Positions 10,641-21,754 of a stretch of 64,000 nt of DNA are shown here, in pieces. Origin of the DNA: Pararge aegeria (lineage: Eukaryota > Arthropoda > Insecta > Lepidoptera > Nymphalidae); assembly GCF_905163445.1 (NCBI RefSeq), contig NC_053181.1, positions 4,464,001-4,528,000 of the forward strand, given 5' to 3'. A program made the position numbers and the translations under genes. The number at the start of each line of letters is the position of its first letter. Position 1 is the first letter of the stretch. The notes beneath the pieces are model-generated. The model searched no databases. It saw nothing but the letters and a program-made list of their open reading frames with translations, and was not told the origin of the DNA.

Positions 10641-11395
10641 CGTCAATGTTAATTCATACACTTACAGCTTAAAATATTTAGAATCCTGCAATAGAATATT
10701 TAAAAAAAATTACGAAATCGAATCAATAGAAAAAACCTATCTATTGTTACACTTAAAAAACTAAGCACAGAAGGTTGGCTTTTTTGTTTCTGTTTTAAAT
10801 CCACATACAAACCCCGATTGAATGCCTTAAGAGTGTTTTTTTTTTATCTAATCAGTGAAGAGCATCAGCATTTCTAAAATAAAAACTGTAAGAGAAATGT
10901 TTCTAAGGTGTGGCCACTGCCTATCAACGTAAAATATTTTATCACTAAACATCATTTATAAACCTTATGTAATAGAACATACAGTAAATTTTCAAATGGA
11001 TTTTTAATTTACAGTTTTGAAGCAATTGAAGGAGCACTCAAAAGATAAAATAGATCGAAGAAAAGTATGTCACAACCTTCAGAAGTATTACGTTATAGCT
11101 GATAACCCCGCGAGGAATAGAAGTGGCTATCGGTTATGAGATTTGGGCGTTGCGCAACCGGAAAACGTTGGAGTAAACAGGCCCTTTGTGGTTCAGTTAT
11201 CAGTTACAATGTACAGTTAGAGGTATAGAAGATTTAACTTTATTTAGGATTCTACTTGGAAAAATATGGAAAATTCGAGTTTTAAATTTTTAAGTACTAG
11301 TAAGCCAAGGATATGCCGTCTGTCTTTAATCATTGATAGACAGGAATCCTGACATTTTGAGAAAAACTACTACTCGATTACTAACATTGATCTGT
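10641..11395. other. No gene seen
   Basis: AT-rich with no open frame of interest and no repeat I recognise. Confidence 0.5.
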
Positions 11396-11472
11396 TGTTG
11401 GTTGTGTGTGTGTGTGTGCGTGTGTGTGTGTGTGTCAGTGTGCGCGTGCGCGCGTGTGTGTGTGTGTGAGTG
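11396..11472. repeat. (GT)n microsatellite with GC interruptions
   Basis: About 75 bp of TG/GT dinucleotides, interrupted by TGCGTG, CAGTGTGCGCGTGCGCGCG. An alternating purine-pyrimidine tract like this could adopt Z-DNA. Confidence 0.9.
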
Positions 11473-11932
11473 GGTGAGTATATATGTATAATATAAGATC
11501 CACGCACAATCTTAGGGACATAATGTGTAGAGTAAAATTGTATAAATAGAAAATATATTAGAATGTTTAAAGTAACTTTTTTAAATCGTTACCTTAGTAG
11601 CCTCTCCTTTTTTATTTTCAAAGTAAGCGCCTTAGTTTCTGAGACACGATAGAATTACACTCTGCAATGTAGCATTCATAATGCACAAGGCATGACATTA
11701 CTGGTATAATGCTTTATGCTATTATGCGTCTATGTCCGACGCCCGATTTCCGTATGGCCTTCAGGAACACGTTATAAATCTCCATTGTGTTCTATGAATT
11801 ATTAAAACGAATATTTTTCTTTTCGAGTACGGAAAATTTTCAGTTTCATGGTGAAATCTTAGTTAAGGTCTATCTTAATGGAATTGTGTTTTATTTGTGA
11901 TAAATATAATTAATTACATGCATGCATGCTAC
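11473..11932. other. No gene seen
   Basis: No repeat or coding signal recognised. Confidence 0.45.
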
Positions 11933-12189
11933 AGCGATGATAGCTTAGTGGGTAAGGCTTCGGCTTCCCTTTCGGGGGATCGAGTTCGATCCCCGGCGCG
12001 CACCACTGCCTTTTCGGAGCTATGTGCGTTTTAGTTAAAGCAATTAAACAACACATGATTTAACAACGAACCTGCATATCTGAGAAATCATCATAATGTT
12101 TTCAAGGGCGTGTGAAGTCTACCAATAAGCACTTGGCCAGCTTGGTCGACTATGGCCTTAACCTTCTCATTTGACTGATCATGATGATG
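11933..12189 (+). mobile_element. SINE2, near full length
   Basis: The tRNA-like head has A-box-like TAGCTTAGTGGGTAAG and B-box GAGTTCGATCCCCGG, then the body (GAGCTATGTGCGTTTTAG, CTTGGCCAGCTTGGTCGACT, GGCCTTAACC) and a (GAT/ATG)n end. The head lacks acceptor-stem pairing, so it is not a working tRNA gene. Pol III transcription is expected for this class. Confidence 0.8.
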
Positions 12190-12483
12190 CACGTTATGAG
12201 ATACCCTAAATACTCGAAAAAATACTAAAAATATGAAATAAAAATGAATACAATTACAAATGAAGAGATTTTGTAGTACAACAACTTAGGTCAATGAATT
12301 AGGCCAATTATCTAAAAATAAATATGCTAACCATGCTTGTCGTAGTTGGAAATGGCTGTTGGAGCCAGAGTCCTAGAGTGGAGTCTACGGACCGCAATCC
12401 ATCCCAATGGACCAAGAGTATAAACAGAGTAAGGGGAAGCGGGTGGATGAGGAAGGCTGAGATCTGGTATTTTGGGCTCATTT
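12190..12483. other. Unique or extended repeat flank, no gene
   Basis: A 70-codon minus-strand frame (12308-12520) overlaps the dispersed repeat and has no recognisable domain. Confidence 0.4.
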
Positions 12484-12665
12484 TACTCATTAAGATCACG
12501 AAAATGTAAAATGGAATCAACTAATTGGCTTCTTAACTTTACTTATGATGGGACTGAAAACCTTATTCAATAATACATACAGTAACACCCTCACCCTCAC
12601 CCACGCCCTCGCCCTCACTCACGCCCTCATTCACATCCACAGCCACAAACACATGCGCCCGCGCA
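12484..12665 (-). repeat. Second copy of the 1-145 dispersed repeat, with CCCTCA-type array
   Basis: 12484-12585 is the reverse complement of about 35-144. It is followed by a CCCTCACC/CACGCCCTCG array (12587-12640) that corresponds to the GGGTGA/TGTG array at the window start. Confidence 0.75.
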
Positions 12666-13704
12666 CACTCATATGCAATCTTTTGAGTACAATTATATTT
12701 AAAATTATTCTTATTGATGTGTTTATGTAAAATTTAGAGTATACCAATGCATTCAATTGAATTGAATTTAATTTTTATTCATCTTACTTGATTTAATTTA
12801 AGTGTATGCTACTCGGTCCAAAGACGGGTAATAATTGCGACTCAGTCTTGCACTATTATCGAATTTGGGTTTCATGAAACACATTACCTTATGTTCACCT
12901 TGTTTTGTATTATTTTCAATTTACTGTGTAAACTGTTAATTGAAATAAACTTATTATTATAATTATTAATTAGTAGGTTTTGTCTTTTGTGGCTTTTCCA
13001 TCAAATATGTGCTTAGCCGAAGAAGTGTATGATGGGCTTATTGGCACTTTACAACTGCACCTTTTATTTTATTATAACAAATATATGTTTTTTTAATAGA
13101 CAGATGCATGCTAATGAAGTTACAGGTGAGTGCTAAATAAGCGCGCTAGCGCAACCGTAGCATTACTGGAAACAGCCATCTAGTTTCCCCAAATAGCATT
13201 ATCCTAGCTTACTGCTTAGCTGCATCGCTTTGGTGGAAAGCCACCCTTTAGCTTAATAGTCAATTTATTGTAAATAATTATTAATGCTGTTGATTATACT
13301 GCCTTCTGTAATTAATTTCCTTGTTCGTTTGATACGCGTTAATTAGCTTAGCCATAGTAACGACATATATTTTATGACCACATGACAATACTTTATGGTC
13401 ATTAATAATAGCACAGTTTATCTATCGTACAGTTCTGAAACGGCCACGAAGTGGATTACTGCCGCTGATTTGCAAGCACAGTCTAAAAACAATTTTAGGG
13501 TTACGTTCTATGCTCTAGGAAATACTGCAAGTCTTCATGCTATTTACTATTTCCCCATTTAATTCATTCATTCAATCTTTCACTCATTTTTAATTAATTT
13601 TTTATTTCAGTTATAATTTCTCTTAACGTTTGGCGATGAAAGTTTTACTGGAATAACACTGGATTGTGCGTTCCGACTATCCAAGTCACTAAAATAAGTA
13701 TTGA
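12666..13704. other. AT-rich, nothing recognised
   Basis: An AATAAACTTATTATTAT-like end at about 12940 may be an old retroposon tail. No coding signal. Confidence 0.4.
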
Positions 13705-13815
13705 TGTAAAATATTCATCAGTCTTCTTAGTACCCATAACTACGCTTACTTTGGGGCTAGATGGCGATGTGTGTATTGTATTGCCTGAGTATTTATTATT
13801 ATATGTATTTTACAT
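13705..13815 (+). mobile_element. SINE1, 5'-truncated
   Basis: Carries only the SINE1 body and tail: TATTCATCAGTCTTCTTAG, TACGCTTACTTTGGGGCTAG and ATGGCGATGTGTGTATTG. No tRNA-like head. Confidence 0.75.
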
Positions 13816-13948
13816 TCCTATTTGTCTTCATATATATATATTCTATTTGTCACTAATATAATTTGTGAGGCACGCATTTGTTTGTATAAATATTATAATA
13901 AATACTTTACATTTTAAAAACTGTATGTACCTACATTCTTGTGAATAA

Positions 13949-13979
13949 ATTATTATATTATTATTATTATTATTATTAT
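13949..13979. repeat. (ATT)n microsatellite
   Basis: A run of about nine ATT units ending in ATTATC. Confidence 0.85.
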
Positions 13980-14800
13980 CATATCTTCTAGTCTGACTGG
14001 AATGACATTGGGATTGTTCACTATCATACTGTTACTATCCATTATGTAAAACTTGGGTGCGAGATTTTTTTTTCTTAACTGTACGATTGCTGATCTTGTC
14101 ACACAATATCAAGTACTCACCTAATCACTTCGCACCATTTTCCTATAGTAGTATAGAATTCCTTGCTGGTTAAGACTCTTTTGGAATAGATTTAATCGCT
14201 TCTATGTAACTTGGTAATGCTTTAAGTGTTTATTACCTTAAAAAAATTAGAAAGGCTACTAAACTACATTTTTTAGTGTGTATTTTATCAGCATTCCATA
14301 ACACATAATGGAAAAACGTCTCGTCTTTCAGTCTATATGTCTTTATATATATGTGAGGTCATGTTTCTCAACAGCTGCTTAAGGTTTTGATCGCTGTATC
14401 TCATGCTTACCATCCTGCAAAATAGTTGTACAAACAACTATGCCTTATTCTTATTTTGAATTTTATATATACATGAAAATCTTTGTAACTGTATGTTTGT
14501 AAAATGTTAGGACCAGTCATATCACAACTCTTCTCATTAATATACGGCCATCACTATATTATTTAGAATCGTGGATTTGCTTTGCATTTATACTATCTGC
14601 AGTCATCAGTTCATATAAGTATATCCTTCGGATTCATCTTCACAATATACCTCCAGCTGCAAAAATGTGGGAAAGTAAGTAAGTCAATATTCTCGTGCGA
14701 CTTCACAAGACAAGTAAATGGTATACGTTGTGGTGTTATACCTACTTTTCTTTTTGTTCTATGTAATTTTTGTGGTGTGCAATAATAGTATTATTATTAT
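13980..14800. other. No gene seen
   Basis: AT-rich. A scrap near 14480-14510 (TTTGTAACTGTATGTTTGTA) resembles the end of the CTAGCTGTTGCCC repeat. Nothing else. Confidence 0.4.
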
Positions 14801-14804
14801 TATT

Positions 14805-14960
14805 TAACTCTTTATTTGTACACCACAATGAAGTAAGGAAAATAATAAAAACAAAAGAAATACAAAGACAGAAGTAGAATACAAAAGGCGGCCTTATCGC
14901 TAAGTAGCGATCTCTGCCAGGCAACCTTTGGATTAGGACAAGATGAGAGAGAGCGGACAG
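14805..14960 (-). mobile_element. LINE 3'-end module (GATAAGGCCGCC type)
   Basis: On the minus strand: GGTTGCCTGGCAGAGATCGC, TACTTAGCGATAAGGCCGCC, then a T-rich stretch and GTGGTGTACAAATAAAGAG. The same module recurs at 15.7, 22.8, 29.0, 32.7 and 61.3 kb. The closing AATAAAG suggests a LINE 3' UTR; I cannot name the clade. An (ATTC)n run follows at 14998-15010. Confidence 0.65.
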
Positions 14961-15159
14961 GTGGTGTAAAATTATTATAAACGTACATAATAGTATATTC
15001 ATTCATTCATTCCAAATTGAAATATATTCAGGTTATGTTGCACCCAATGATTTTGTTTTAGAATGAATGCCCTATAAAACCTTAATGTTTAACCTAATAA
15101 AACACTTACTTTAGTACTTACCTATTTTTTTCGACTTTTTCGCAATAAATCATTTCTCA

Positions 15160-15328
15160 GGCTATTCTTACGGGTCTAACTACAAAGGGGACATGCCGTG
15201 GTGGTTTTTCAGTTTGGGTGTACTCCCTTAAGAGGGGGAAGTCCCACAACCCTCAATCCTGCCCAAGGGACGGAGGTAGCAATAAAACTTTTCCAACACC
15301 CCCCAAAAAAAAGGCTATACTTACGGGT
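15160..15328 (+). mobile_element. R1-like LINE 3' end with target duplication
   Basis: GGCTATTCTTACGGGT at 15160-15175 is repeated as GGCTATACTTACGGGT at 15313-15328 (15 of 16 match). The insert holds ACATGCCGTGGTGGTTTTTC, ACGGAGGTAGCAATAAAACT and an A-rich end. It is the second copy of the module at 27221-27394. TSD plus poly(A) indicates target-primed reverse transcription and severe 5' truncation. Confidence 0.75.
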
Positions 15329-15644
15329 ACCTACCTACATTCTGAGATTAGCGCGTTCAAACATACGAAGCTGTAGTAGGTGCTTAGATTATATTATTAT
15401 GATCTAATGACAAAATAATTGGTCTCATTATACATCTACACAAGGGAATGTCAAATGCAGCTTGAGAGCGCTTGTGCGAGGACATATGTTTAGTCTGCTG
15501 ACAAGATCAATTAGGTCATAAAATAAATTTAATTTTAACCTTGGTATTATAGGGTTAATAACAGCAGATAGTAAGCAATAACAAAATAATACGTACGAAA
15601 ACTCGGGGGACGGGACGGGAAAGCTTTCCGACCGAATTAATGAA

Positions 15645-15772
15645 TAGATAGATATTCTTTATGGCACATACAGAAAAAAAACAAATTAAACAAAACAAAA
15701 GGTAAATAAATAGAAACCCACAAAGGCGGCCTTATCGCTTGAAGCGATCTACTCCAGACAACCGTTAGTTGA
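15645..15772 (-). mobile_element. LINE 3'-end module (GATAAGGCCGCC type), old copy
   Basis: CAAAGGCGGCCTTATCGCTT, then GAAGCGATCTACTCCAGACA. Left of it lies GATATTCTTTATGGCACATA, standing in for the usual end. Confidence 0.55.
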
Positions 15773-16345
15773 TGAAGAATATTTGGTACGGAAACCGAGA
15801 TAGTGCAACATTCAATTTAAAAATCAATAATTGATAAATATGATATACTTTACATACTAATAATACACGATGTAAACATAAATCATATATATGAGTATAT
15901 ATATACATATATAAATCATAACATACAAAAGGAAATGACATTTTAAATTTTAATATTCATCGACGTATCTAATAAAAAATGTAGATTAAGATGGTCCGAG
16001 CAAAATAAGCGAATAGCCGAAGATTTTGTGGTGGAAAATTGTGTTGCAAATGGGTACATAGTTTATGTCGACCGAAATTAAAGAAAGAGTTAAGAATTTC
16101 CTGAGCGGATTTCTGCGTCAGCAATAAAAGTTAAGCTCGATGAGTCGAGGAGATTCTAGTTTTGTGCTTGACTTGAATTCAAGATCAGTTGTTAACAACC
16201 CGAGGTTTATCCTAAAAGACGCCTTGTTTTTTTTTTAGTTTTTTCTTCATCAATCATGAGTTTCTTAAGGCCTTTAAGAAAATTGAAAGCTTGATTAATT
16301 TTAAATTAAATGGCTGTGTCATACGAATAAACCACCGACCAACCA
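15773..16345. other. No gene seen
   Basis: AT-rich, with a local AT palindrome-like run at 15885-15920. Confidence 0.4.
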
Positions 16346-16349
16346 ACTG

Positions 16350-16512
16350 CTCCAGCTCATAATAAGCTGGAGACGACGTGATGGAAGAAGGAAGAAGTCA
16401 TGGTTAGCATGGAACCATTGTTTCGATGGCGCAAGACCTCGAGAAATTCGCTGAGCCTCGGCCAACCTCCAGTAGTGGAGAGGCACAAAGAGAGAGAGAG
16501 AGAGAGATACGA
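16350..16512 (+). repeat. LINE 3'-end-like module with (GA)n tail
   Basis: Contains AAGCTGGAGACGACGTGATG, TTCGATGGCGCAAGACCTCG and GCCAACCTCCAGTAGTGGAG, then (GA)n at 16490-16507. I recall this phrasing as a lepidopteran retroelement 3' end but cannot assign the clade. Confidence 0.5.
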
Positions 16513-17690
16513 ATAAACAAACGAACAGATAGAAAAGCAAAAACAGTGTGTGGGTGGAGCATAAAGCATAAAGTCCTTTTTCAACCGGGGTACTAAAAAA
16601 AGAAGTGACATTAACCTGATCTTAATTTAGTGTTTGACTTCATTAACATTATTCTACTTGTGACACTTTTGAATTAGATATGTACATATCTTAATTCTCG
16701 ATAATTCTCGATTTGTAAGAATGTTGTTTTGTTAGATAATATATGAATTAATTTATGATTAAACTATATTCGGAATGGCCTGACAGGGTGTCATGTCATT
16801 GTATCTTGACATTTGTTAGGAAGTCACAAAAATAAAACAGTTATATTATTTATAGAAAACGTGTTGCTGCTCGCGACTTCATTCGCGTGGAAATTTTGTT
16901 CTTTATGCTTATGATGGCTCCGGAACTACCATCCAACCATGCAAACATGTCGATCTCTTGCTATCAAAACATCAAAACAAATCAATTCCACGGGAACACC
17001 TCTTTTCCGCTATTTTGGTCAGGATGTAGTGACGTCATTATGTATTAGACGTCATTAGACAGGTTTGTACGCACATTTAAAACTTTTACCTCTTAGTAAG
17101 TTAGTTTACGTAAATAAATATAATTACGTCATTTATCAACGTCATAATTTTCATACAATTTTAGCATGACCCTCGATTCTATCCTATTTATTGTTACTAA
17201 GGTTGAAATTTACTTGTCAACGTCATATGCGCATAGGTATTTAAAACGTTTACCACGGATTATTTTATTAAGTTTTGACAATTTTAATTAATTTCTTACT
17301 ATACAAGGAAATGTTTTTACGAGAGTTCAACGGAAGACGGGTAAGCTTCTACGCGTGAGTGTGTGTGTGTGTATATATTAGTGACAACTTCTAGTATCAC
17401 TTCTCTATTTCAGGACTTTTTCACGAGCATCTTTTGAGGATATTCAGTTATAATAAGATCCAAGTAAATAAAACATCACATCGTTACGACATTGAAGCAA
17501 TTAATTTTATTTTATAGGGAGGTTTATAATCTACATATAAAATTTGACCGATTTACGATGTTCTTTTTGCAATTAGTCGATTTCTACAATCTCACTTGCT
17601 GCTCAATAAAAATCGATGCAGTCTAATACGGAAGTGTGATAAGAAAAAAAACGGTTTTCAAACCTAAATCTAGTACCGGGTAAAATCTTA
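16513..17690. other. No gene; weak repeat scraps
   Basis: At 16862-16905, GCTCGCGACTTCATTCGCGT resembles the CTAGCTGTTGCCC repeat. A short (GT)n lies at 17361-17373. No coding signal. Confidence 0.4.
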
Positions 17691-17724
17691 TGGTTTTGTT
17701 CGTTCAGATGGGTTACCGATAAAA

Positions 17725-17850
17725 AATTCAAAAATTCATTAATTTCAAGTAGACCTAATATAAGCACTTTTGAAACGTCAAGTCTGTCTGTGTGTAGTGA
17801 CTCTACCACCGGTTCGGAAGGCAGATTCTACCGAGAAGAAGTTGTATAAA
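17725..17850 (-). mobile_element. CR1-B 3'-UTR fragment
   Basis: ATTCAAAAATTCATTAATTT (tail side), GACCTAATATAAGCACTTTT, CTACCACCGGTTCGGAAGGC and ATTCTACCGAGAAGAAG match the B2 3' UTR in the same orientation. Confidence 0.85.
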
Positions 17851-17964
17851 AATCATTTATTTTGGAAAGAAAGAATGAACAATCGTCTCTATTATATTGT
17901 GTAAAACGTTACATTTTGTGTCATAAATTTGTTAAAGTAAAAATGTGTGACAAAGGACGATGTT

Positions 17965-18222
17965 TGACGGTTCATTAGCGCAGTGGGCAGCGACCCTGCT
18001 TTCTGAGCCAAGGCCGTGGATTCGATTCCCACAACTGGACAATTTTTGTGTGATGAACATAAATGTTTTTCAGTGTGTTTATCTATATATTATAAGAATT
18101 TCCGTATATTATTCATATAATTATTCATCAGCCACCTTAGTACCCATAACACAAGCTACGCTTACTTTGGGGCTAGATGGCGATGTGTGTATTGTCGTAG
18201 TATATTTATTTATTTATTTCAT
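17965..18222 (+). mobile_element. SINE1, full length
   Basis: The tRNA-like head has TTAGCGCAGTGGGCAGCGAC and B-box GTGGATTCGATTCCCAC. The body has GATGAACATAAATGTTTTTC and ACGCTTACTTTGGGGCTAG. It ends in (TATT)n. The long open frame across it is read-through, not a gene. Confidence 0.85.
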
Positions 18223-18478
18223 TAAAGGAGTTGGCTCAGTATAGCTGCATAATAAACAGCGCAGCCCTGGTCTTCAGCCAGCCCCCTTATCTTATTCACA
18301 GAATACAATTCCTAGCGAATGAATGTGCTGGTATAAACAGAGCAACACTTCGTTGGATATGCAAGGAATGCGTCGTGCAAATTGCCTCCCTGTCCATCAA
18401 TCAGAGACATACGTGTTAAGCCTCGGGTGCTTTTATTTACACTGGCAACCACGCTCTTCAGACCGGAAAACAGTAAGG

Positions 18479-18505
18479 TGGCGTCCATAAAATACGTGAG
18501 GGGTT
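18479..18505. repeat. Left partner of a distant inverted pair
   Basis: GTGGCGTCCATAAAATACGT matches in inverse orientation the segment at 19647-19674. A candidate terminal inverted repeat. Confidence 0.5.
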
Positions 18506-18510
18506 TTTTT

Positions 18511-18865
18511 AAAGTCAAAATCAAAGTCAAAGTCAAAAATATCTTTATTCAAGTAGGCCCATAGGTGGCACTTTTGATGCGTACATAAGAATTACACGGT
18601 AGGTAGTGAGATGATGGCGATAACCACATTCGTAAACTTAAAACTAAAGCTACGAGGGTTCCAAACGCGTAATGGTCTAAGAAGAAGCCCACAACAAACT
18701 TAGCCAGGTGTTTTTTTTTTTGTTATTACCATCTCAAAATGTCATTTTAAATTATTAGAAGAGCAACCTGGTTAGAGCAATAATTTACACCCAAGCTTTT
18801 TTATCGATTACGTAGTCCTTTATACTATAATAGGACTTTTCTATAAGCTTACGTTTAAATTTTTT
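18511..18865 (-). mobile_element. CR1-A 3' end
   Basis: On the minus strand: the codons for KSYYSIKDYV.DKKAWV (about 18780-18850), then the 3' UTR with CCTCGTAGCTTTAGTTTTAA and GTGCCACCTATGGGCCTACT, and a (TTTGAC)n tail at 18511-18535. Nearly the same as the A3 3' UTR, so the same subfamily. Confidence 0.85.
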
Positions 18866-19127
18866 TTAATTTTTTTGTACCCATCTGGTGATCTTACCAG
18901 AGGGTACAATTCTGGATTTTATTCAACCCCCTCCCCCATCACCCAATCTCACGTGAGTTTTTTTTTTAAAAGTGGGTTTCCTACGTATACTCGTTGGATT
19001 GTTATTGTAAAAAGAAAAAAAACAAATGGTATAAAACAAATATGGTGGTTTGACAGTCAGTAGATGCATAACGTAGAAGTATAAATGAAATTGGATAGAC
19101 GCATGCGTTACTTTGCGGAAATCCATA
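18866..19127. other. Low-complexity T/C-rich stretch, no gene
   Basis: Contains T runs and CAACCCCCTCCCCCATCACC. Part of the interval between the inverted pair 18479/19647. Confidence 0.4.
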
Positions 19128-19466
19128 ATATATTATGAAAATTAAGTTTAATTTGCTATAATATGCTCCGCAAACAGCAGCAGAATCTGTATGGTGTAAT
19201 TTATAATTACTTCAATCCGTACACTCCACACCAAACAGATACTCACTACTTACTGTACTTAAAAATTATTCATTGTGAAGTCTACATCTCCTGAGGATGC
19301 TCCGGTTTCGGAGCGAAACGTGCGTAGATAGTACCATGGTGATGGTTGATTGCCAATGATCTGTTTGGTGCGGATTATACGGATTGAAGTAATTATAAAT
19401 TACACCATACAGATTCTGCTGCTGTTTGCGGAGTATAGCAAATTCAGCTTAATTTTCATAATGAAT
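19128..19466. mobile_element. PAL palindromic element, copy 3 (both arms)
   Basis: Left arm: AATTTGCTATAATATGCTCC, AATCTGTATGGTGTAATTTA, CACACCAAACAGAT. Right arm: GATCTGTTTGGTGCGGATTA, TACACCATACAGATTCTGCT, GGAGTATAGCAAATTCAGCT. The outer ends also pair (AATATATTATGAAAATTAAG against CTTAATTTTCATAATGAAT). The left arm lacks the TTTCGCTCCG segment, while the right has GTTTCGGAGCGAAACGTGCG. About 100 bp at each end pair closely. Confidence 0.8.
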
Positions 19467-19646
19467 GAAATTATTTTCTTTCAAACGAATAAGTGAATGA
19501 TTTTAATCGTATTACGATTACATTTAAGATTAAACCCTAAGCATGTATAATCTGGATTAGAAAGACCAAAATAGTTTTTTTTTTGTTTAAATCAGAAAAT
19601 AATTGCGTGATATTTGCGAGATCCCCCATCTCTCCTCCCCCCCTTA

Positions 19647-19674
19647 AACATCTCACGTATTTTATGAACGCCCC
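19647..19674. repeat. Right partner of a distant inverted pair
   Basis: TCTCACGTATTTTATGAACG pairs with the segment at 18479-18505, 1.1 kb away. The CCCCCATCTCTCCTCC run just before it mirrors the C-rich area at 18930. The CR1-A end and PAL copy lie inside the pair. Confidence 0.5.
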
Positions 19675-20460
19675 CTAATACTTTTTGGTGACAGAAATAT
19701 GCCGTCACCGCACGACACCGACTGGGCTCTGTTATAAGACTCTACTAAACATGTCAGTTACAGGCTTCATAGCTACCGGCTTCATAGATACAGTATACAG
19801 ATAGGGATTTAGAGCTCGTGTGTCGCAAAAAACTCTACTGCTACTGTTCCCCTTTCATTCATCATCGTAGCTATGAATTGAAGAGCCTTTTACATATAAG
19901 AACGTAACTAGTACAATGAACAATCATAATCGTTGTAATGCTGATGAAACCTTATCAACATCCCACAACTGGGAGGGTTTAAGAGAGAACCACCAAGCTG
20001 CTCCAATGCGGAATGGTGGGCATTCGCACAAAATTGATTAATAACTTTTTTGTGTTTTTTTTACTGCCCGTACGCGAGACGAGTCATATTGCGCGAAATT
20101 CATGCTCCTTGCGACTGAAACTTGGATCGACGTATATTGGCGCCTTGGCGTCCATTTTCTATGACGGTAATAAAAAACGCACATAACCTCTTAATTTATA
20201 ATACGTACGTTGTTATTATTGAATTATAGGAAGGAAAACGTATCTAAATTTGTTATTACTTATCTATGTAATTGAGTATTATGTAAGTTTATAATAGCAT
20301 AAATATATATCATATTATCTATTATAGAATAAGTATTTAAATTTATATCGGTATTTTTGTAGTTATTATGTAAATGTAGTATGAATGTTCATGTAAGTTT
20401 ATTTAATTTTTTGGAACATACTTTATGCACCATCCACTTTCCACTTTTTTATCGGATTCG
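19675..20460. other. No gene seen
   Basis: AT-rich, mostly unique-looking. Confidence 0.45.
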
Positions 20461-20464
20461 CACG

Positions 20465-20525
20465 CTCAGGTTGCCTATAAAAGATCATTTTTAGTGATAA
20501 GGCTGCCTTTGCACCCTAGCACTAA
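20465..20525 (+). repeat. LINE 3'-end module scrap
   Basis: AGGTTGCCTATAAAAGATCA followed by TAGTGATAAGGCTGCCTTTG is a decayed GATAAGGCCGCC module. Confidence 0.5.
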
Positions 20526-20757
20526 GTACTATTACTGTTTTCTACTGTGCCTGTAAATACAGTGGCAACAACTGCCACAATGCTGCTTAGCCGCAGGAAA
20601 AAACATGGCGATAGTACTTCCCCTAAAATCTATACTAATCTTGTAAAATGTGTTTGAAAAAAGGAAAAAGCAATAAATAAGATCAAACTAAATAAAGAGG
20701 TATTTTATCTCTTCATGTGTAATTTAAATTTTTGCGTAATTAACATACCAGTAAAAT

Positions 20758-21023
20758 TATAAATAAATAAATAAATATACCACGACAATACACACAGCAC
20801 CATCTAGTCCCCAAGTAAGCGTAGCTTGTGTTATGGGTACTAAGATGACTGATAAAAATTAGTATGAATAATATCCATAAATACTTAGAATATACATATA
20901 AACACCCAGCCACTGAAAAACATTCATGCTCATCACACATACATTTTCCAGTTGTGGGAATCGAACCCACGGCCTTGGACTCAGAAAGCAGGGCCGCTGC
21001 AAACTGCGCCAATCGCCCGTCAA
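20758..21023 (-). mobile_element. SINE1, full length
   Basis: Reverse orientation: (ATAA)n tail, CAAGTAAGCGTAGCTTGTGT, then B-box complement GGGAATCGAACCCACGGCC and the head GCGCCAATCGCCCGTCAA. Confidence 0.85.
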
Positions 21024-21284
21024 ATGTAAAATAAGAGAAGTAAGAAAAATTGTGGTTACTAAACTAATTTCAGAAAACTGTTTGTTTTTGTGGTTGGTTT
21101 TACAACTCCTGATGGGTGCTGTTATCCTGACCGCATTATTGTATTTTTCCTTAATTCTTATTTTTCAATAAATATTTTTAATGTTATCTTGCTGTTTCTA
21201 AGTATTTACCATAGAAAAACCCTTCACAAATTTACCCCATTAATTTGAGGAATGTGTAAGTTTTAAATGAATGTAATTATACGA

Positions 21285-21745
21285 TTTTTTTTCATTCCAC
21301 TACAAGTTAGCCCTTGACTGCAGTGGCGTGCATAGAGGGTATACAGAGGGTATGCTGATGATATAAAATGTAGAAAACATTAAGGATAGGCATTGTAAGA
21401 GTTATAAAAAGCCTACCCTTAAGTATTTATAACTCGTACTGGAGATTTCCTTCATTTTACATCATCTGTATACCCTGTGCATACCCTCTACGCACGCCAC
21501 TGCCCGGTGGTAAGTGATGATGCAGTCTAAGATGGTAGCGGGCTAACCTGTTAGGTAGTACGGTAGTCATACCTAGTCGATTTCTACGCGACATCGCACG
21601 TAACTAGCCACCACCAAAACCTCCCACCACAGACAAGAGAAAATTCAGAAATTATAAATTCCCAAATTGCATTTGGCGAGAATCGAAGCCGGGAGGTCTT
21701 GCTTAAATTCACAGCGCTCACCGTAGCGCCAGGGAGGTCGTCAAA
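21285..21745 (-). mobile_element. SINE3, split by a hAT-type MITE
   Basis: Tail part TTCCACTACAAGTTAGCCCT (21295-21320), then the MITE (21321-21502). SINE sequence resumes at GGTGGTAAGTGATGATGCAG and runs through CTACGCGACATCGCACG to the head TAGCGCCAGGGAGGTCGTCA. About 11 bp of SINE (between TTGACTG and CTGGTGG in other copies) is missing at the insertion point. Confidence 0.8.
21321..21502. mobile_element. hAT-type MITE, copy 1 (182 bp)
   Basis: Ends CAGTGGCGTGCATAGAGGGT and ACCCTCTACGCACGCCACTG are inverted repeats. The interior matches the copy at 31895-32085 in inverse order. No 8-bp duplication: left flank CTTGACTG, right flank CCCGGTGG. Confidence 0.8.
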
Positions 21746-21754
21746 TAGCAACAG

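Noticed and set aside
11933..12005. tRNA gene
   Set aside because: A/B-box-like sequence and GATCCCCGG arm are present, but acceptor-stem pairing is missing and the unit continues into a repeated SINE2 body.
17965..18045. tRNA gene
   Set aside because: The head belongs to SINE1, which recurs about ten times with the same body; no cloverleaf acceptor stem.
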